64,000 nucleotides of DNA from Temnothorax longispinosus (GCF_030848805.1 NC_092368.1:6684238-6748237); one strand, 5' to 3'; numbered from the stretch's first letter, positions 20,996 to 33,007 are shown. Notes: generated from the sequence alone by a model not told the origin. Numbers and translations: made by a program.

Positions 20996-21466
20996 TATCT
21001 ACTTGTTCGGTTGAATACATACATATAAGAACCACACACAAGTGATTATATATGTTATGTTCATACATGATTATATCTGTTCATATATACGATCATGACT
21101 CCGCAGCAATGTATGATCATGTATGTGAATCCATATATGATCTTGTATGATTAGATATGGTTTTTTTTGCCGGGAAGTTTAGCGTACGGCCTAAGAGTTT
21201 GAGTGAGATTGTGGATAACATTTTACGAATTTTTGCTTACACACGTCGCGTCGGGGCCCCTGTAGCCCGGGGGCCCCATATCATTGATACGGCTGATACG
21301 GCGGTAGCTACGCCCCTGGCAGTTTCTCTCATTCTTCGTAATGTACACTTAGCACCGCTTCGTCCTTCGTCACGTATACTTCGTTCTCGTCTTCTGTTTC
21401 ACACATCACTGAGATCACAATCCTGTTCCGCTTCCTCGCACCATCAATCAATATTACCAACAGATA
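20996..21466. other. no gene seen
   Basis: ATGATC/TATATGATC-rich words occupy 21,000-21,150, followed by mixed sequence with a short GC-rich stretch (about 21,255-21,320). A 104-codon ORF here has no recognisable features. Confidence 0.4.
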
Positions 21467-21640
21467 ACTGATTTTACAGTAACATCTTACTTTCACTGAC
21501 CATAATCAGTGAAATATAAGATAAAGAAACAAAAAGTAAACATTCTACTGAAGTTCAGTGAAATACTCACTGATTCTCAGTGAAATCCTATTTTACTGTT
21601 TCAATTAGTGATATTTTCACTGATTCTACTTTAGAGATAA
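21467..21640. repeat. ACTGATT-type repeat, relative of the 6,427-7,660 array
   Basis: Repeated TCACTGATT, CAGTGAAAT and TTACTGTTTCAATTAGTGA words end in CACTGATTCTACTTTAGAGA, matching the end of the earlier array. Confidence 0.65.
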
Positions 21641-22399
21641 AGGTTCATATATGAAATTCACGAAAACAAAGCTTCCTCTATGAGAAAGCAATAGTTTGAT
21701 TATCGACTCGTCCGCTCAAATATACTATTTGATACGCGTATCGACAGAGATTGGTGCAAACTAGGCCACGTACGTCAAGTATCGGCTGTAATTGTGAAAT
21801 AAGGAATGACAATAGTCTGTCGAAGAAACAAGTCGAAAGATGAATCAATTTTGACGATCGTTGAACGAAGAGTAAAGAACAAAGTTTAATTTGACGTTTA
21901 ATTTATGCCGAATGTATCGCAATTGTATCTAGTTTCTTTAATTTTACTCAACAAACGATAAGTCTGTCGAAAGAAGAATTATTTTTGACGAGCCACTTGT
22001 TCCATTTTAAGATTTGAACGTTAAATAAAGGAAAAAATCGCATGTATCTTTCAATCGTATACACATGTAAATTCTATCGAGTGTCACTTTCTTATATATT
22101 CGATACCGAACAAGTATGTAAAAAGACAATTAAGTATTTACGAAGCACTTACGTTTACGAAGACGTGTTAAATTATCGGTAAATTTCAAAAAAGCGAGTT
22201 TGAAAATCTTAGAATTCTATCTTAGACTTTCTAAGATTTTCGAATTCGCCTTTTTTTTTTGTCAATTAGGCAGACTACAGTTATGTATTCTTATGTTTTT
22301 AGAGTAGCTGAATTTGAAATTGCAGTCTGCGCCTTTCACTCTATGTAGTATAGAGTGAATATTTTTATTCACATGAGGACTTCCCAGGTAGGAATATAC
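21641..22399. other. no gene seen
   Basis: Mixed sequence. CTTCCTCTATGAGAAAGCAA at about 21,670 resembles the palindrome near 60,300. An AATCTTAGAATTC...GAATT hairpin lies at 22,206-22,245. Confidence 0.4.
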
Positions 22400-22590
22400 A
22401 AATGGCCCAGTCTCGAGCCAGGCTTGATCCAATGATGAGGAAGTATGGGCCAAGCATGGTAACTACGCTGGTCCAAGCCTGGTTGAAGCCTGGGATGATA
22501 ACCTCGGGCAAAGCTCGCGAGGTGCTCGAGGTGCCAGGCTTGGCCCAAGGCTTGGGTAACAATGAAGCCAAGCTTGGCTCAGAGTAAAAA
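22400..22590. repeat. CCAAGGCTTGG-word repeat related to 37,380-37,660
   Basis: Variants of GCCAGGCTTGAT, CCAAGCCTGG, GGCCCAAGGCTTGGG and CCAAGCTTGGC are packed into about 190 bases. The same vocabulary occurs at 37,380-37,660. ORFs are open on both strands because the words are self-complementary. Confidence 0.65.
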
Positions 22591-22746
22591 AACAATACTG
22601 CCAAGGCTCATTTCTCTTTTACAAATGATTATTTAATATTTAATATACATATATTGTTATAATATACTTATATAGATTATTAATTGTAACCTCGTTGCTT
22701 TCGGCCGCCTTCCCTATCGCCAGCTCTTGATAGGAAAGTACTTACG

Positions 22747-24532
22747 GCTGAAATATTTGTACTTTCTCCTCACTCTCCACATATTTTTCTTGTATATAAT
22801 CTGAAAAAGTTACATATTATTGCATTAATTATTGTATAAATAATATATTTTAAATGTACTTACTAGATAAACGTGTATAAGTCGTGGTTTTACTGAAACT
22901 GAGTTTCGACACTCCTTTCACTATCCGACCTGCACCACTAAATTGCAGCTGAACGTTTTTTTTAATAATTTCCGATAAAATCGCTGCAATATCCGCTTTA
23001 TATCCGCGACATCCCATAGTAGTAATTTTGAAAAATATGTCCTAAAATTAATTACACATTAATAGAATATTTATCTCAATAAAAATTCCAATTGTACATT
23101 TTTTCAATATTTACAAGTGCCCGCTGCTTTTCCTCATTTTTTTTTAATTCTCGATCAAAACTTTGAAACTCATCGACAGATTTGAATGGTACTGCTCCCA
23201 GTAGTTTTCTCCATTGAAAATTTTCTTCTACTGAATTCTTTCTACGTAATAGTGTATTGCCATATATATCTTTTAATTCGCGAATCTTGTTGTTGAAATT
23301 ATAGTGGAGACTTCTTTTGCAATTAGAAATTTTTTTGTAAATTGCTTTCTTCAAACACGTTAACTGTTCTTCAAAAAATCTTGCCAATATTTCTAAAAAA
23401 TAAAAAATATTAATATTTTGTGTATAATTCTAATTGATTAGATGAAAATTTTGTATCTAACAAAAAATTTGTGAATATTACTTTCTCCATTTTTTATTTT
23501 GTCATAAACGTTAAGATCAGTATTTTCCTGTTCACCTGTAAAATATAAAACGCATTCTATTTCTATCGGGGTATGTAAAAATGTGTGTGTGTTATATACA
23601 GGGTGTTTCCGAACATCCGCACGTCCGTTCATGTGCAAGTAAAACTAATTAAACTAATTAAACAAAAAAGTTCTCTATCATTTTGTAAACTATTACGTAA
23701 AATTTTGAGTTATTAATTAAAGAAATTTTTAAACATGGCAATTTTCAATAATTAATAGCTCAAAAGTTTACGTGATACTTTTTCATTAATTTTTGAAAAT
23801 ACAATCTGTGATTGAACAGTGCCGTATTACAACTATATAACATATACATTCAGTGAAATGGAAATATTCGGTATCGAGCAGGTCGGAGAAAAGTTGGAAA
23901 TAGACGCAAATACATTGCATTATGTAAATCCTGATGTAAAAAGTGAAATATGCAATTATAATATGCGATTGTCGAGCATTTCCGGGATTTTATGAATACA
24001 GTAAACTGCCTCTTTAATATGAATTATTTACGTGATACTTTGCAAATGATAGCACTTTTTAGTTCAGTTTAGTGAGTTCTACCTGTACGTGAATGGATGT
24101 GCGAATGCTCGGAAACACTCTGTATTGCTGAAAATTATGTTTAATGGATAAAAAAAAATTATTTGTTTTACCTTCTTTAAACTCTCTGTTTGATTGATTA
24201 AAAACGTTCTTGTTTATTGGTATTGATGTATTTTTTCCTCGTTTCTGGGCAATCTGGTGTTGTTTGCCATGTAAACTATCTACAATAAAATTATTATTTT
24301 TATCATATAACAGACTTTCTTTTCAAGTTTACAAAAAATTCAATAAATGTATATATTTTTTACATACTATCTCTGTTAGATGTTGTGGACGTATCTGCAG
24401 ATATATTTTTTCCTCGTTTCTTGACAACCTTTTGTTGTTTGTCATCATGTAAACTATCTACAATAAAATTATTATTTTTGTTATATAATGGATATATTTT
24501 CTTTTCAAGTTACGAAAATTTCAATAAATAAA

Positions 24533-24565
<33 letters not shown>

Positions 24566-24771
24566 GTCTAGAGGTATGTTCCGGGACTGTTTACGTTTTT
24601 TGAAATGTACAGTCCAGGAATATAACGCATATATATGTAATCAGATTCAAAAAATTGTCCCGAAACGTGCCGTAGGACATGAATTTTTTTCAGGACAGTC
24701 CTGGAAACTGCCAAATGTCCTGGAATATACCGATGTAAAAAAATAAAAGTCCCGGAACATACTTCCGGACC

Positions 24772-24811
<40 letters not shown>

Positions 24812-27800
24812 ACATACTATCTCCGTTAGATGTTATGGACGAAATTGAAATTAGTACTGTGGTGAGAAGTTTGCAATCGCGTTGTTTTACATTTTTTTTT
24901 TACGCCGCACTTCTTCACTCTCTATTTCTGTGCTATCTATGTAAATAAAATCTTTATTAATTAATAATATTTAATAACTATATTATTAATCATATTTCAT
25001 ATCTATAATATCTATATTTCTTAAATAAGAATTTATAATTATTTTTCAGTGTACCATATCTATCAGATGGTCTATAAGATGATGATCCTTCGGAACTATT
25101 CAATTTACTGCATTGCGAATTTCCATCTCGCTTTCTTTTCTGATTGTATTGCGGTCTCTTTACTATTTGTAAATTCTCGTTATCTATAAAAAGAATAAAT
25201 ATTTATTAATTAATTTAACAATCGCGTTTTTTCTTCAAAATAATATTAATCTAGGATTATTTTTAAAACGTACCGCCATCATTGGATGCTTTGGCTGATT
25301 CGTGGGAACTGTTTTTGTGATATACAGAATCTTGCATTTGTACATTTTTCGGTTGCTCGTTCGATTGTTTCTTAGGTATTTGTTCATTTCTTGAACTTGC
25401 ACTTCCTAAAACAGTTAATATTTATTTATTAGCGTAACTCAGTATTTCATAAAAAAAATATGTATTTATAATTTCAAAAAGAATAAAAAAGAATAATTTG
25501 TTTTTTCTTCAAAATAATATTAATTTAGGATTATTTTTAAAACGTACCGTCATCGTTGGATGCTTCGGCTGATTCGTAGGAACTGTTTTTGTGATATACA
25601 GAATCTTGCACACATTTGTTCATTTTTCGGTTTCTTGAATATTTGTTCATTTCTTGAACTTGCACTTCCTAAAACAATTAATACTTATTTATTAGCATAA
25701 CTCAGTATTTCATATAAAAAATATGTATTTATAATTTCAAAAAAAATAAAAAAGAATAATTTGTTTTTTCTTCAAAATAATATTAATTTAGGATTATTTT
25801 TAAAACGTACCGTCATCGTTGGATGCTTCGGCTGATTCGTGGGAAATGTTTTTGTGATATACAGAATCTTGCATTTGTATATTTTTCGGTTGTTTCTTGA
25901 ATATTTGTTCATTTCTTGAACTTGCACTTCCTAAAACAGTTAATATTTATTTATTAGCATAACTCAGTATTTCATATAAAAAATATGTATTTATAATTTC
26001 AATAAAAATAAAAGAGAATAATTTGATAACGTACCACTTTTGTAATTTTTGGACGAATCTTGGAAACTGTTTGATTTATAGCTTTGCGTATCTTGCAATT
26101 TGGTTATCTCGTCATTTTTAAGAGGTATCCCTGTAATTTTAAATGTCATTAGTTATAAAAATAGTAATGTATACATTGAAATTAGTATTGTCAATTGCGG
26201 CTGCCAGGTATTTTCTGGTGCTACTCTAGTACCCCGGCATTACTCGAAAGATCCGGCTTATCGAGTGGCAGTTAATTTTTATGTTATTTGTTATTTCTTT
26301 TTCTAACGAGATAAAAAATAAACTGTTAAGTTCAATGGTGCGTGGAGTGGTGAGTTTGGGTGAAGTCAATTAAACGATGAGAATTAACGAGTTTTTATTC
26401 AATACGTTATATACATCTTTATACTGTATATGATATGCTGGAGCGCTCGACCGCGTGTCGGCTTCGAGAGAGTCTCGTATCTTTCTGAGTATGCTCGCAC
26501 CGCGCGTCGCTTGTGTGGTGTCCTTCTAACGGACGCTATACCTTTTCCCTATCTATGCTTACGTGCTCGTTTCGTGCTCGTCGCGTGCTCCCTCAGTGTC
26601 GCTCAGTCGTACATATACATGTACTTACAGTGTCGCTCAGTCGTACATATACATGTACTTACATGACTAATCTAAATTTACTCATTTCTCAACACGCCTC
26701 CTTAAATTTAGATTTTCTCAATTATTTTACACTATATAATTTTCTTAACATAACTTTAAGTTCTCTCTAAACCTAACGAATTTAATTCGTCCTAATGACT
26801 TGGTAAAAATATCTGCTGGATTTTCCTCTGAATCTATTTTGATTACATCAATTTTTCCTTTCAAATAATTCTCGTTAATAAAATGATAATGTGTTTCTAT
26901 ATACTTAGAATTTTTTGTTAGATTTCCATATTTACTTATACTAATCGCACCAGCATTATCCTCATAAATTCTTACCGGGTTTTTGATTTCTATTCCAAAA
27001 TCTTTCAATAACTCTCTAATTAAGTTTATCTCACTCACACATACAGACAAGGCTACATACTCTGCCTCTGTCGACGATTTCGTTACAATATCTTGTTTTT
27101 TTGATTTCCAAAATATAGTATTACCATACATTCTTATAACATATCCCGTCGTGGATTTCCTGTCTATTATATCTCCTGCCCAATCAGCATCAACGCAACA
27201 ATCTAATATATCCGAATTTGCATTTTTCTCAAATTTTAATTTTAAATCTTTAGTATAATATAAATATTTTAATACTCTTAAGGCGTACTTATAATGGCTT
27301 TGATCATAACAATTTTGGAATCTACTTAGATAATTTACGCAATAACAAATATCTGGTCTAGTCCTTGAACTTATATACAACAAGGCCCCAATTAAATTTC
27401 TATATTTTATATCTATTGATACTGATAAGGCAGGTTCACATTTCAAATTTTGCTCCATTGGGGTAGCATACAAGACTCAATATAGTTTTTCTGATCTAAT
27501 GTCATAATTTTCTTCTCACAATCATACTCAATATTTATTCCCAAATAAGTTTTTATTTGGCCCATATCTTTCATTCGAAATTTTGCTGCTAATTTTCTTT
27601 TAATACATTCTATTAATTTCCGATTTCTACTACAAATTAACAAATCATCTACAAAGATTATCAAATAGATTTTTTCACTATTAATTTCCATATAATATAA
27701 ACAGTAATCAGTTTTACTACGCTTAAATCCTAATTCTCTCAAGTATTCGTCTAAACATTCGTACCAGGCTCGTGGACTTTCTCGCAGTCCGTACAAAGCC

Positions 27801-30800
27801 TTTTCCAGTTTACAAACTTTGCCTGTATTATCATCGTAACCTTGAGGTTGTTTCACATACACTTCCGATTTTATTTCTCCATTTAGGAACGCAGATTCGA
27901 CATCCATTTGATCTATCGCTAATCCATTTTGTACACAGTAATTTAACATAATTTTTTAACGTTTGTGTTCTCGCTACTGGTGAATATATATCTTCTAACA
28001 CTTCTCTTTGTTGAAACCCTCTTACTACAATTCTCGCTTTAAATTTATTATCAGCCCTTTTTGTATACACCCACTTAAGATCTAATACTTTTCTATCTTT
28101 TGGCTTTTCAACTAATTTCCATGTATAATTTTTATTTAAGCATTCGATTTCTTTATTCATAGCCTCTCGCCATTTATCGCTATCGTTACAATTTATTGCT
28201 TCATTATAATTTTCCGGATTGTCTACACTAACATAATTTACATAAACACAGTTTGTTATTGGATTTCCATATCTGCTTACAGGGCTTTTCTTTCTTTCTG
28301 ACCTTCTCAGTACTTGTAAATTTGTATCGCTAGTACTGGGTAGGTTATTCACATGCTCATTATTTTCATTTTCCTCATTTTCATTTTGAAGTTCCTGATT
28401 AATCTCGTTTTGAATTGACTCATTTTCATTAATTTCATTGTTATCTTTAAATCCAACTAAGTTTACATTTTCTTCAATTATATCTACGTGTTTTGCTACA
28501 ATCACTTTGTTATTTATTAATACTCTATACCCTACTTCTTCGTAACCGACTAATACTCCTAAATCAGCTTTTCTATCCCACTTACTTTTCCTTCTAATTT
28601 CCGGAACTCTAACAAAAACTCTACTTCCGTATAATTTTAAATTCTTAATATCGGGCTTTTCTCCCATCATAATCTCATACGGAGTCTTTTTCTCAAATGT
28701 ATTTGCCAATGTTCTATTTTTCAAATAAACAGCCGTCTTGACTACCTCTGGCCAAAATCTATTATGTATTTTCGCATCGGACAATAAGCATCTAGCCGAA
28801 TCCATTACCGACCTATTGTATCTTTCCGCAGTTCCGTTCAACTCGTGAACATACGGAGGGCACGGCTCAATGTAAATTCCCTTTTCTTTAGCAAAATTAT
28901 ATATATCTTTATTCAAAAATTCTCTCCCGTTATCGCATCTTAAACGCTTTATTCTTTTACCAGTTAGATTTTCTAATTGATTTACATATGTTACAATACA
29001 GTCATAAACTTCACTTTTTTCTTTCATCGTGTAAACTTTCCCAGCCTTACTATAATCGTCAATTAAAATTAGAAAATATCTTTCACCCCTATAACCTATG
29101 GTACTATGCGGTCCGTTTACATCTGCATGAATAATTTCAGCTATATCTTTTGCTCTATGTCTATTATTTTCAAAACTAGTGTTAGTCATTTTATTTTGTA
29201 TACACGTACCGCATTTCAAATAATCGCTCTCTAAATTATTCGGTAACCCATCAACTAAGTTATTTTGACTCAGAATATTCAAGTACTTGAAATTTACGTG
29301 ACCTAATAGTCTATGATACTTTTCTTTCAAAGTCATATTTTTATTTACATTTTCTGTTACATAATTTTGTTTGTTCTCAACAAGGCTATTGATCTTATAC
29401 AAATTATTTACTTTATTAGCTACTGCTATCAGTTTATTTTCTCGTGTATAAATTTTTGAAGTATTTCCCATTGATATTATTTTAGCTTTATCAGCAATTT
29501 TTCCAAAACTCAATAAATTTCTATCCATTTCTTTAACAAAAAATACATCTTTAAGTTCTACTTCTGTTTCATCATAATTTGTTACGAACTTAGTTACTAT
29601 ATTTCCTATTTTCGTTGCCTTCAATGTTCGACCATCACCTATTTTTACACTAATTGGATTTTCAAGTCTCTTTGATTCTACAAAATACTTTTCATCATTT
29701 ATTATATGGTCCGTACATCCGCTATCTAAGACCCATTCGACTCTATTTTCGCAATTATTTACCTCGACGTTATATCCTACCCTATTGTCTACCTCTGTTG
29801 TGAAAGTCATCCTTCCTTGGTCTGCGCTTTGACGATCTTACCGTTGTTGACCGCCTCGTCCTCGTTGACCTGCGCCTCGGCCTCGGTAACCGCTGCTGCC
29901 TCTGCCGTAGCTGCTGTCTCGTTGCTGCTGAGGCTGATAGCGCGCGCCTCCTCGCGCTTGCTGTCCTCCTCCCCTCGGACCTCTCCAAGAAGTTCCCGCG
30001 CTGCTCTGGCTCGTGCATTCGTGCTGATAATGTCCTTGCTTTCCGCATTTATAGCACGTTCTGTCCTTTTTCATCTCACTTTTGAATACGTTCGAATTTC
30101 CACTTTTATTTCTTAAATTTTGATTTTCATCTTTTTCTTTGTCTTCATACATTTTAATTTTATTAATTACGTAATCCACAGTTCTATCTCCTTCGGGTAG
30201 CACGTCGACTAGATCTCCGATATGGCTTAATGAACTTGGTAGCGTTCTTAACATGTAATTTAATTTTTCCTTTTCAGTCACTGTCGCTCCGGCATTTTTT
30301 AATTCAATTATTAGTTTTTCAAAGTCACTGTAAAATTCACTTGTTCCTGTGTAGTCTTTCAAATTAATCCTTTCTAGTTTATTTCTTACACAGATCTGTA
30401 ATGCGGTTGATTCACGCACATATAGTTTGTCTAATTTCTTGATTATTTCATAACTTGTAGTTTCTTCATTAATAAACTCCATTTGTCTATTTGACAAAGC
30501 ACTATATATATAGTTCATTGCTTTTAAGTCCGTATCATTCCACGTGGCTTCATTTTCCGTGTCGATTCTCTCTCGTTGAATAACCTTCTCGCATTTTTTC
30601 ATTTTCAAAAATACAGTTATTCTTTTTTTCCATGTACTGTAGTCGTTTCCATCAAAAATTGGTAGCGTCATCTTGAACTCGTCTGCCATGTCGACTCGTC
30701 TATAATCCTCACTTCCGTTTTCTTCAGTTGATTCCTCTTTGACTTGTAAATCACTTTTTGTTTTACTGCCAAGTGTTCCCACAACCATTACGGAACTTTC

Positions 30801-32478
30801 CCGAACTTTTCACTGAAACCACGCTCTGCTACCATGTTTAGTTCAATGGTGCGTGGAGTGGTGAGTTTGGGTGAAGTCAATTAAACGATGAGAATTAACG
30901 AGTTTCTATTCAATACGTTATATACATCTTTATACTGTATATGATATGCTGGAGCGCTCGACCGCGTGTCGGCTTCGAGAGAGTCTCGTATCTTTCTGAG
31001 TATGCTCGCACCGCGCGTCGCTTGTGTGGTGTCCTTCTAACGGACGCTATACCTTTTCCCCATCTATGCTTACGTGCTCGTTTCGTGCTCGTCGCGTGCT
31101 CCCTCAGTGTCGCTCAGTCGTACATATACATGTACTTACAGTGTCGCTCAGTCGTACATATACATGTACTTACATGACTAATCTAAATTTACTCATTTCT
31201 CAACATAAACAAATATATTGTAGACTCGTAACTTATAAGGTTTGAAGACAATAAGTAAAAAATTGTTAGGATTTCCTTTCCATAGACATTCATCACACAG
31301 AAGAAATAGTGCGAGGATTCAAAGAAAAATGTCGGCCGGGAGTCGTAAGCACACAGAAAAACGTAAGCAGTACAACTGAAGCAGCTGTAAGCAAATTGAC
31401 CGACCACAATCAATGATTTTCTTAACGATCCACAAATTATCGATTGTGATAGGCAATTTTCTTACGGCTTCTATTTTACTGCTAACTTTTTTCTGTGTGC
31501 CATGCCCTTACACATCAGTCTCCACCTATGCTTCACTTCTTGTCAGCTTTCTCCAATAGAAGTCAAGCTAAACAAAGGTTGAATATTTGTGGCACAGGCA
31601 GTCCTTTTCAGATGTAGTCTTTGCAGCCTCCTGTGGAGCGCTAACATCCTCCCACTATTTCTTCTGTGTGATGAATGCCTGCAGGAAAGAGAATCTATAA
31701 TCCTTTACATATTGTCTTCAAACCTTACGAGTTACGAGTCTGCAATATATATATTCGTTTATTTTTTATTTTGTCAAAAAAAGAAGAAATAATTTTGTGC
31801 AATAAAAACTATAGTAATTACAATAAATAGTTAGTTAGTACCTTTCATTGAATTTTTTTTTACAGACTTTATTGATTGTCTAGTTAATGATGTACTTTCA
31901 TTTAACATATTTGATATCGCTTGCTCTGAAAGTACTTGTGGTCTACGGGAATATTTACTTATCCCATCATCTGTACTTTCCAGATTATAAAATGATGTAC
32001 AAGCACGCTGCAATCTTCGCATTCCCTGTTCCAAATTATCTGCAGATACGTAATGAAAAATGTAAAAGGCACTTAATAAACATAAAAATGAAATAACCAT
32101 AGGGAGCTTTCCAGCAAGCGACACAAGTCGACACAAGTATCGTTTTATCTTTGTTACTCATTACTAAAAAGGAAAGATAGAACGATGCTTGTGTCGACTT
32201 GTGTCGCTTGCTAGAAAGCTCCCATAATAACCTAAACACTCACGAGCACTCGTTAAAACTTTAACCGGATAAATCTCCCAATTTTCATCAGGTTGTTTTT
32301 TTTCTTTTATCCATTCGTTAATTTTAGGATAACATTCCTCAGGCGGATAACGGCATTGCCGGATACGTTTATTTATTGTTGTCCACGTTTTGGGTACAAG
32401 TTCAATAATCTTTTTGCCATTTCTGACTTGGTTAAATTGAACAAGAAGATATTCTGGGTCATCTATATTATCTTCCAT
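22747..32478 (-). CDS. multi-exon DUF4806-type gene with transposon-filled introns
   Basis: Exon 1 (32,478-32,244) starts MEDNIDDPEYLLVQFNQV and has the region typical of these insect proteins (VEF-like strand, PKTW, CRYPP, EWIKEKKQPDENWEIYPVKVL). Exon 2 is 32,039-31,842. After a Copia-filled intron come exons 26,130-26,035, 25,930-25,811, 25,668-25,548, 25,405-25,274, about 25,183-25,055, Lys-rich exons near 24,460-24,370 and 24,290-24,170, then about 23,390-23,070, 23,041-22,864 and about 22,790-22,748. The first several introns are all phase 1. The 23 kb exons carry the DUF4806-like end (LLGAVPFKSVDEFQSF; GCRGYKADIAAILSEIIKK). The function is unknown; such proteins are widespread and multicopy in insects. 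One duplicated exon is frameshifted, so skipping or partial decay is likely. Confidence 0.65.
23599..24121. mobile_element. mariner-type MITE
   Basis: The left end CAGGGTGTTTCCGAACATCC and the right end, in reverse, CAGAGTGTTTCCGAGCATTC pair over about 50 bases. TA flanks both sides (23,597-23,598; 24,122-24,123). TA duplication with a CAGGGTGT end is typical of mariner/Tc1 relatives. There is no transposase inside. Confidence 0.85.
24561..24775. mobile_element. MITE inside an (AT)n tract
   Basis: TGTAGGTCTAGAGGTATGTT on the left pairs with the reverse of AACATACTTCCGGACCTACA on the right, and GTTCCGGGACT is shared. (TA)n tracts lie on both sides (24,537-24,560 and 24,776-24,808), as if it inserted into a TA microsatellite. 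Confidence 0.8.
25274..25930 (-). repeat. three tandem exon-intron units of about 265 bp in the DUF4806 gene
   Basis: Exons 25,930-25,811 (120 bases), 25,668-25,548 (121) and 25,405-25,274 (132) are copies of one exon. Each begins GGAAGTGCAAGTTCAAG after TTTTAG and ends GATGnCG before GTACGTT. Copies one and three keep phase. The middle copy has an inserted TGTG (CAAATGTGTGCAAG) that changes frame. Introns are duplicated along with the exons. Confidence 0.85.
26324..26694 (-). repeat. Copia 3' LTR
   Basis: TGTTAAG...CTCAACA. It includes a 34 bp internal tandem repeat (GTGTCGCTCAGTCGTACATA...) present in both LTRs. Confidence 0.93.
26745..29810 (-). pseudogene. Copia pol (protease, integrase, RT, RNase H), frame-broken
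   Basis: Frame 29,810-27,831 has the protease active site (LDSGCTDH), the zinc-finger pre-integrase region (HRLLGHVNFKYL, CGTCIQNK), the integrase core acids (HADVNG, RCDNGREF, ELNGTAERYNRS) and the start of reverse transcriptase (WKLVEKPKDRKVLDLKWVY). A shift in a T6 run (plus strand 27,952-27,957) moves the RT to frame 27,949-27,443 (DQMDVESAFLNGEI, IIFVDDLLICS). A second break near 27,455-27,475, apparently with lost sequence, moves the rest to 27,473-26,745, the RNase H part (DADWAGD, KSSTEAEYVAL, YEDNAGAI). The product would copy and integrate the element, but it cannot be made from this copy as it stands. Confidence 0.92.
29838..30788 (-). CDS. Copia gag
   Basis: A 316-codon frame starting at the ATG 46 bases inside the 5' LTR. 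It has the Copia-type gag fold (FDGNDYSTWKKRITVFL, then a helical capsid region) and a CCHC zinc knuckle (CYKCGKQGHYQHEC). It ends in an Arg/Gly-rich tail that would bind RNA. The stop TAA at 29,838-29,840 is in the same frame as pol, which continues directly afterward. Copia elements usually encode one polyprotein, so this stop is either a nonsense mutation or a readthrough point. Confidence 0.9.
   Translation of the reverse strand: MVVGTLGSKTKSDLQVKEESTEENGSEDYRRVDMADEFKMTLPIFDGNDYSTWKKRITVFLKMKKCEKVIQRERIDTENEATWNDTDLKAMNYIYSALSNRQMEFINEETTSYEIIKKLDKLYVRESTALQICVRNKLERINLKDYTGTSEFYSDFEKLIIELKNAGATVTEKEKLNYMLRTLPSSLSHIGDLVDVLPEGDRTVDYVINKIKMYEDKEKDENQNLRNKSGNSNVFKSEMKKDRTCYKCGKQGHYQHECTSQSSAGTSWRGPRGGGQQARGGARYQPQQQRDSSYGRGSSGYRGRGAGQRGRGGQQR
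30835..31205 (-). repeat. Copia 5' LTR
   Basis: Nearly identical to the other LTR. As the upstream LTR for a minus-strand transcript it would hold the promoter. Confidence 0.93.
31206..31795. mobile_element. MITE with long inverted repeats, split by the Copia insertion
   Basis: The sequence right of Copia (ATATTGTAGACTCGTAAC, AAGGTTTGAAGACAATA, CATTCATCACACAGAAGAAA) reappears inverted at about 31,655-31,765. The outer part of the right arm, in reverse TTATTTCTTC...AAAATAAAAAATAAACG, matches the sequence left of Copia (about 26,285-26,323, TTATTTCTTTTT...GATAAAAAATAAAC). Copia therefore landed inside the left arm. Confidence 0.8.
32102..32223. mobile_element. Harbinger-related MITE, 122 bp, ATA duplication
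   Basis: Almost the whole element is an inverted repeat: GGGAGCTTTCCAGCAAGCGA...ATCTTTG, a short loop, and back to GCTCCC. ATA occurs on both sides. GCTTTCCAGCA and GACACAAGTCGACACAA also occur in the subterminal region of the Harbinger element at 14,860-14,945, so that family probably mobilised it. It lies in intron 1 of the DUF4806 gene. Confidence 0.85.
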
Positions 32479-32479
32479 T

Positions 32480-33007
32480 CTATTTATGCAACATAATAGA
32501 TATTAATTTAGATTGAGGTTATGAAACGTTTATTAGTTATAATAAGATAAGCACGATAATTTTCCACATAGTATTACTTACTTGAATTTTCTCTTGTTTA
32601 AGCTGCTTGTTTATCTCAATCTTATTCTTCTTGAAATGATTTTTTACTTGAAGCAATAAAAATGCTATACAGTTACGTAAGTCAGTATACAGCATATATA
32701 AATAAGCACTGCTAAGCCTTCTCCTCTGGTCCAAAGTGACACTTTATGCTGTTCTGCTGATGTCGAAATAGCAGCGCAAAGATTTCGAAGTTCTAAATGC
32801 AAAATGTATACTATCGGCACTATCGAGCAGGAGAGTCTGGACGTCTGGACCTTTCGCGCCCAAGTGGCGCGCGCATTGCGCCGCTGCACACGGCACACAG
32901 CTGACACAGCACACAGGACGCCTCGCAGGACGCGAAAATGCTCGCCACGCGACAAGCATTTCCGCATAATTTTTTTTTACAATTATACAATAGCGCTCAA
33001 AGATATA
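32480..33007. other. upstream region of the DUF4806 gene, GC-rich core
   Basis: 32,820-32,960 is GC-rich (CGCGCCCAAGTGGCGCGCGC) in an AT-rich setting and lies about 350 bases upstream of the minus-strand start codon. It is a plausible promoter or 5' exon, but no core element can be assigned firmly. Confidence 0.35.

Larger units (their letters stand above)
26324..31205 (-). mobile_element. Copia LTR retrotransposon, full length, minus orientation
   Basis: 371 bp LTRs at 26,324-26,694 and 30,835-31,205 differ at only a few positions and start/end TGTT/AACA. A 5 bp target duplication TAAAC flanks both ends (26,319-26,323; 31,206-31,210). A primer-binding site TGGTAGCAGAGC (minus strand, 30,834-30,823) fits the 3' end of initiator tRNA-Met and touches the LTR. 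A purine-rich tract (AAGGAGG) precedes the other LTR. The insertion is young by LTR similarity, but the coding region has three lesions. Confidence 0.95.

Noticed and set aside
20367..21068. Long ORFs across the run of N
   Set aside because: They consist mostly of unknown residues from the assembly gap.
29782..30116. Arg-rich and Ser/Ala-rich ORFs on both strands near the Copia gag end
   Set aside because: They are shadows of the Arg/Gly-rich gag tail.
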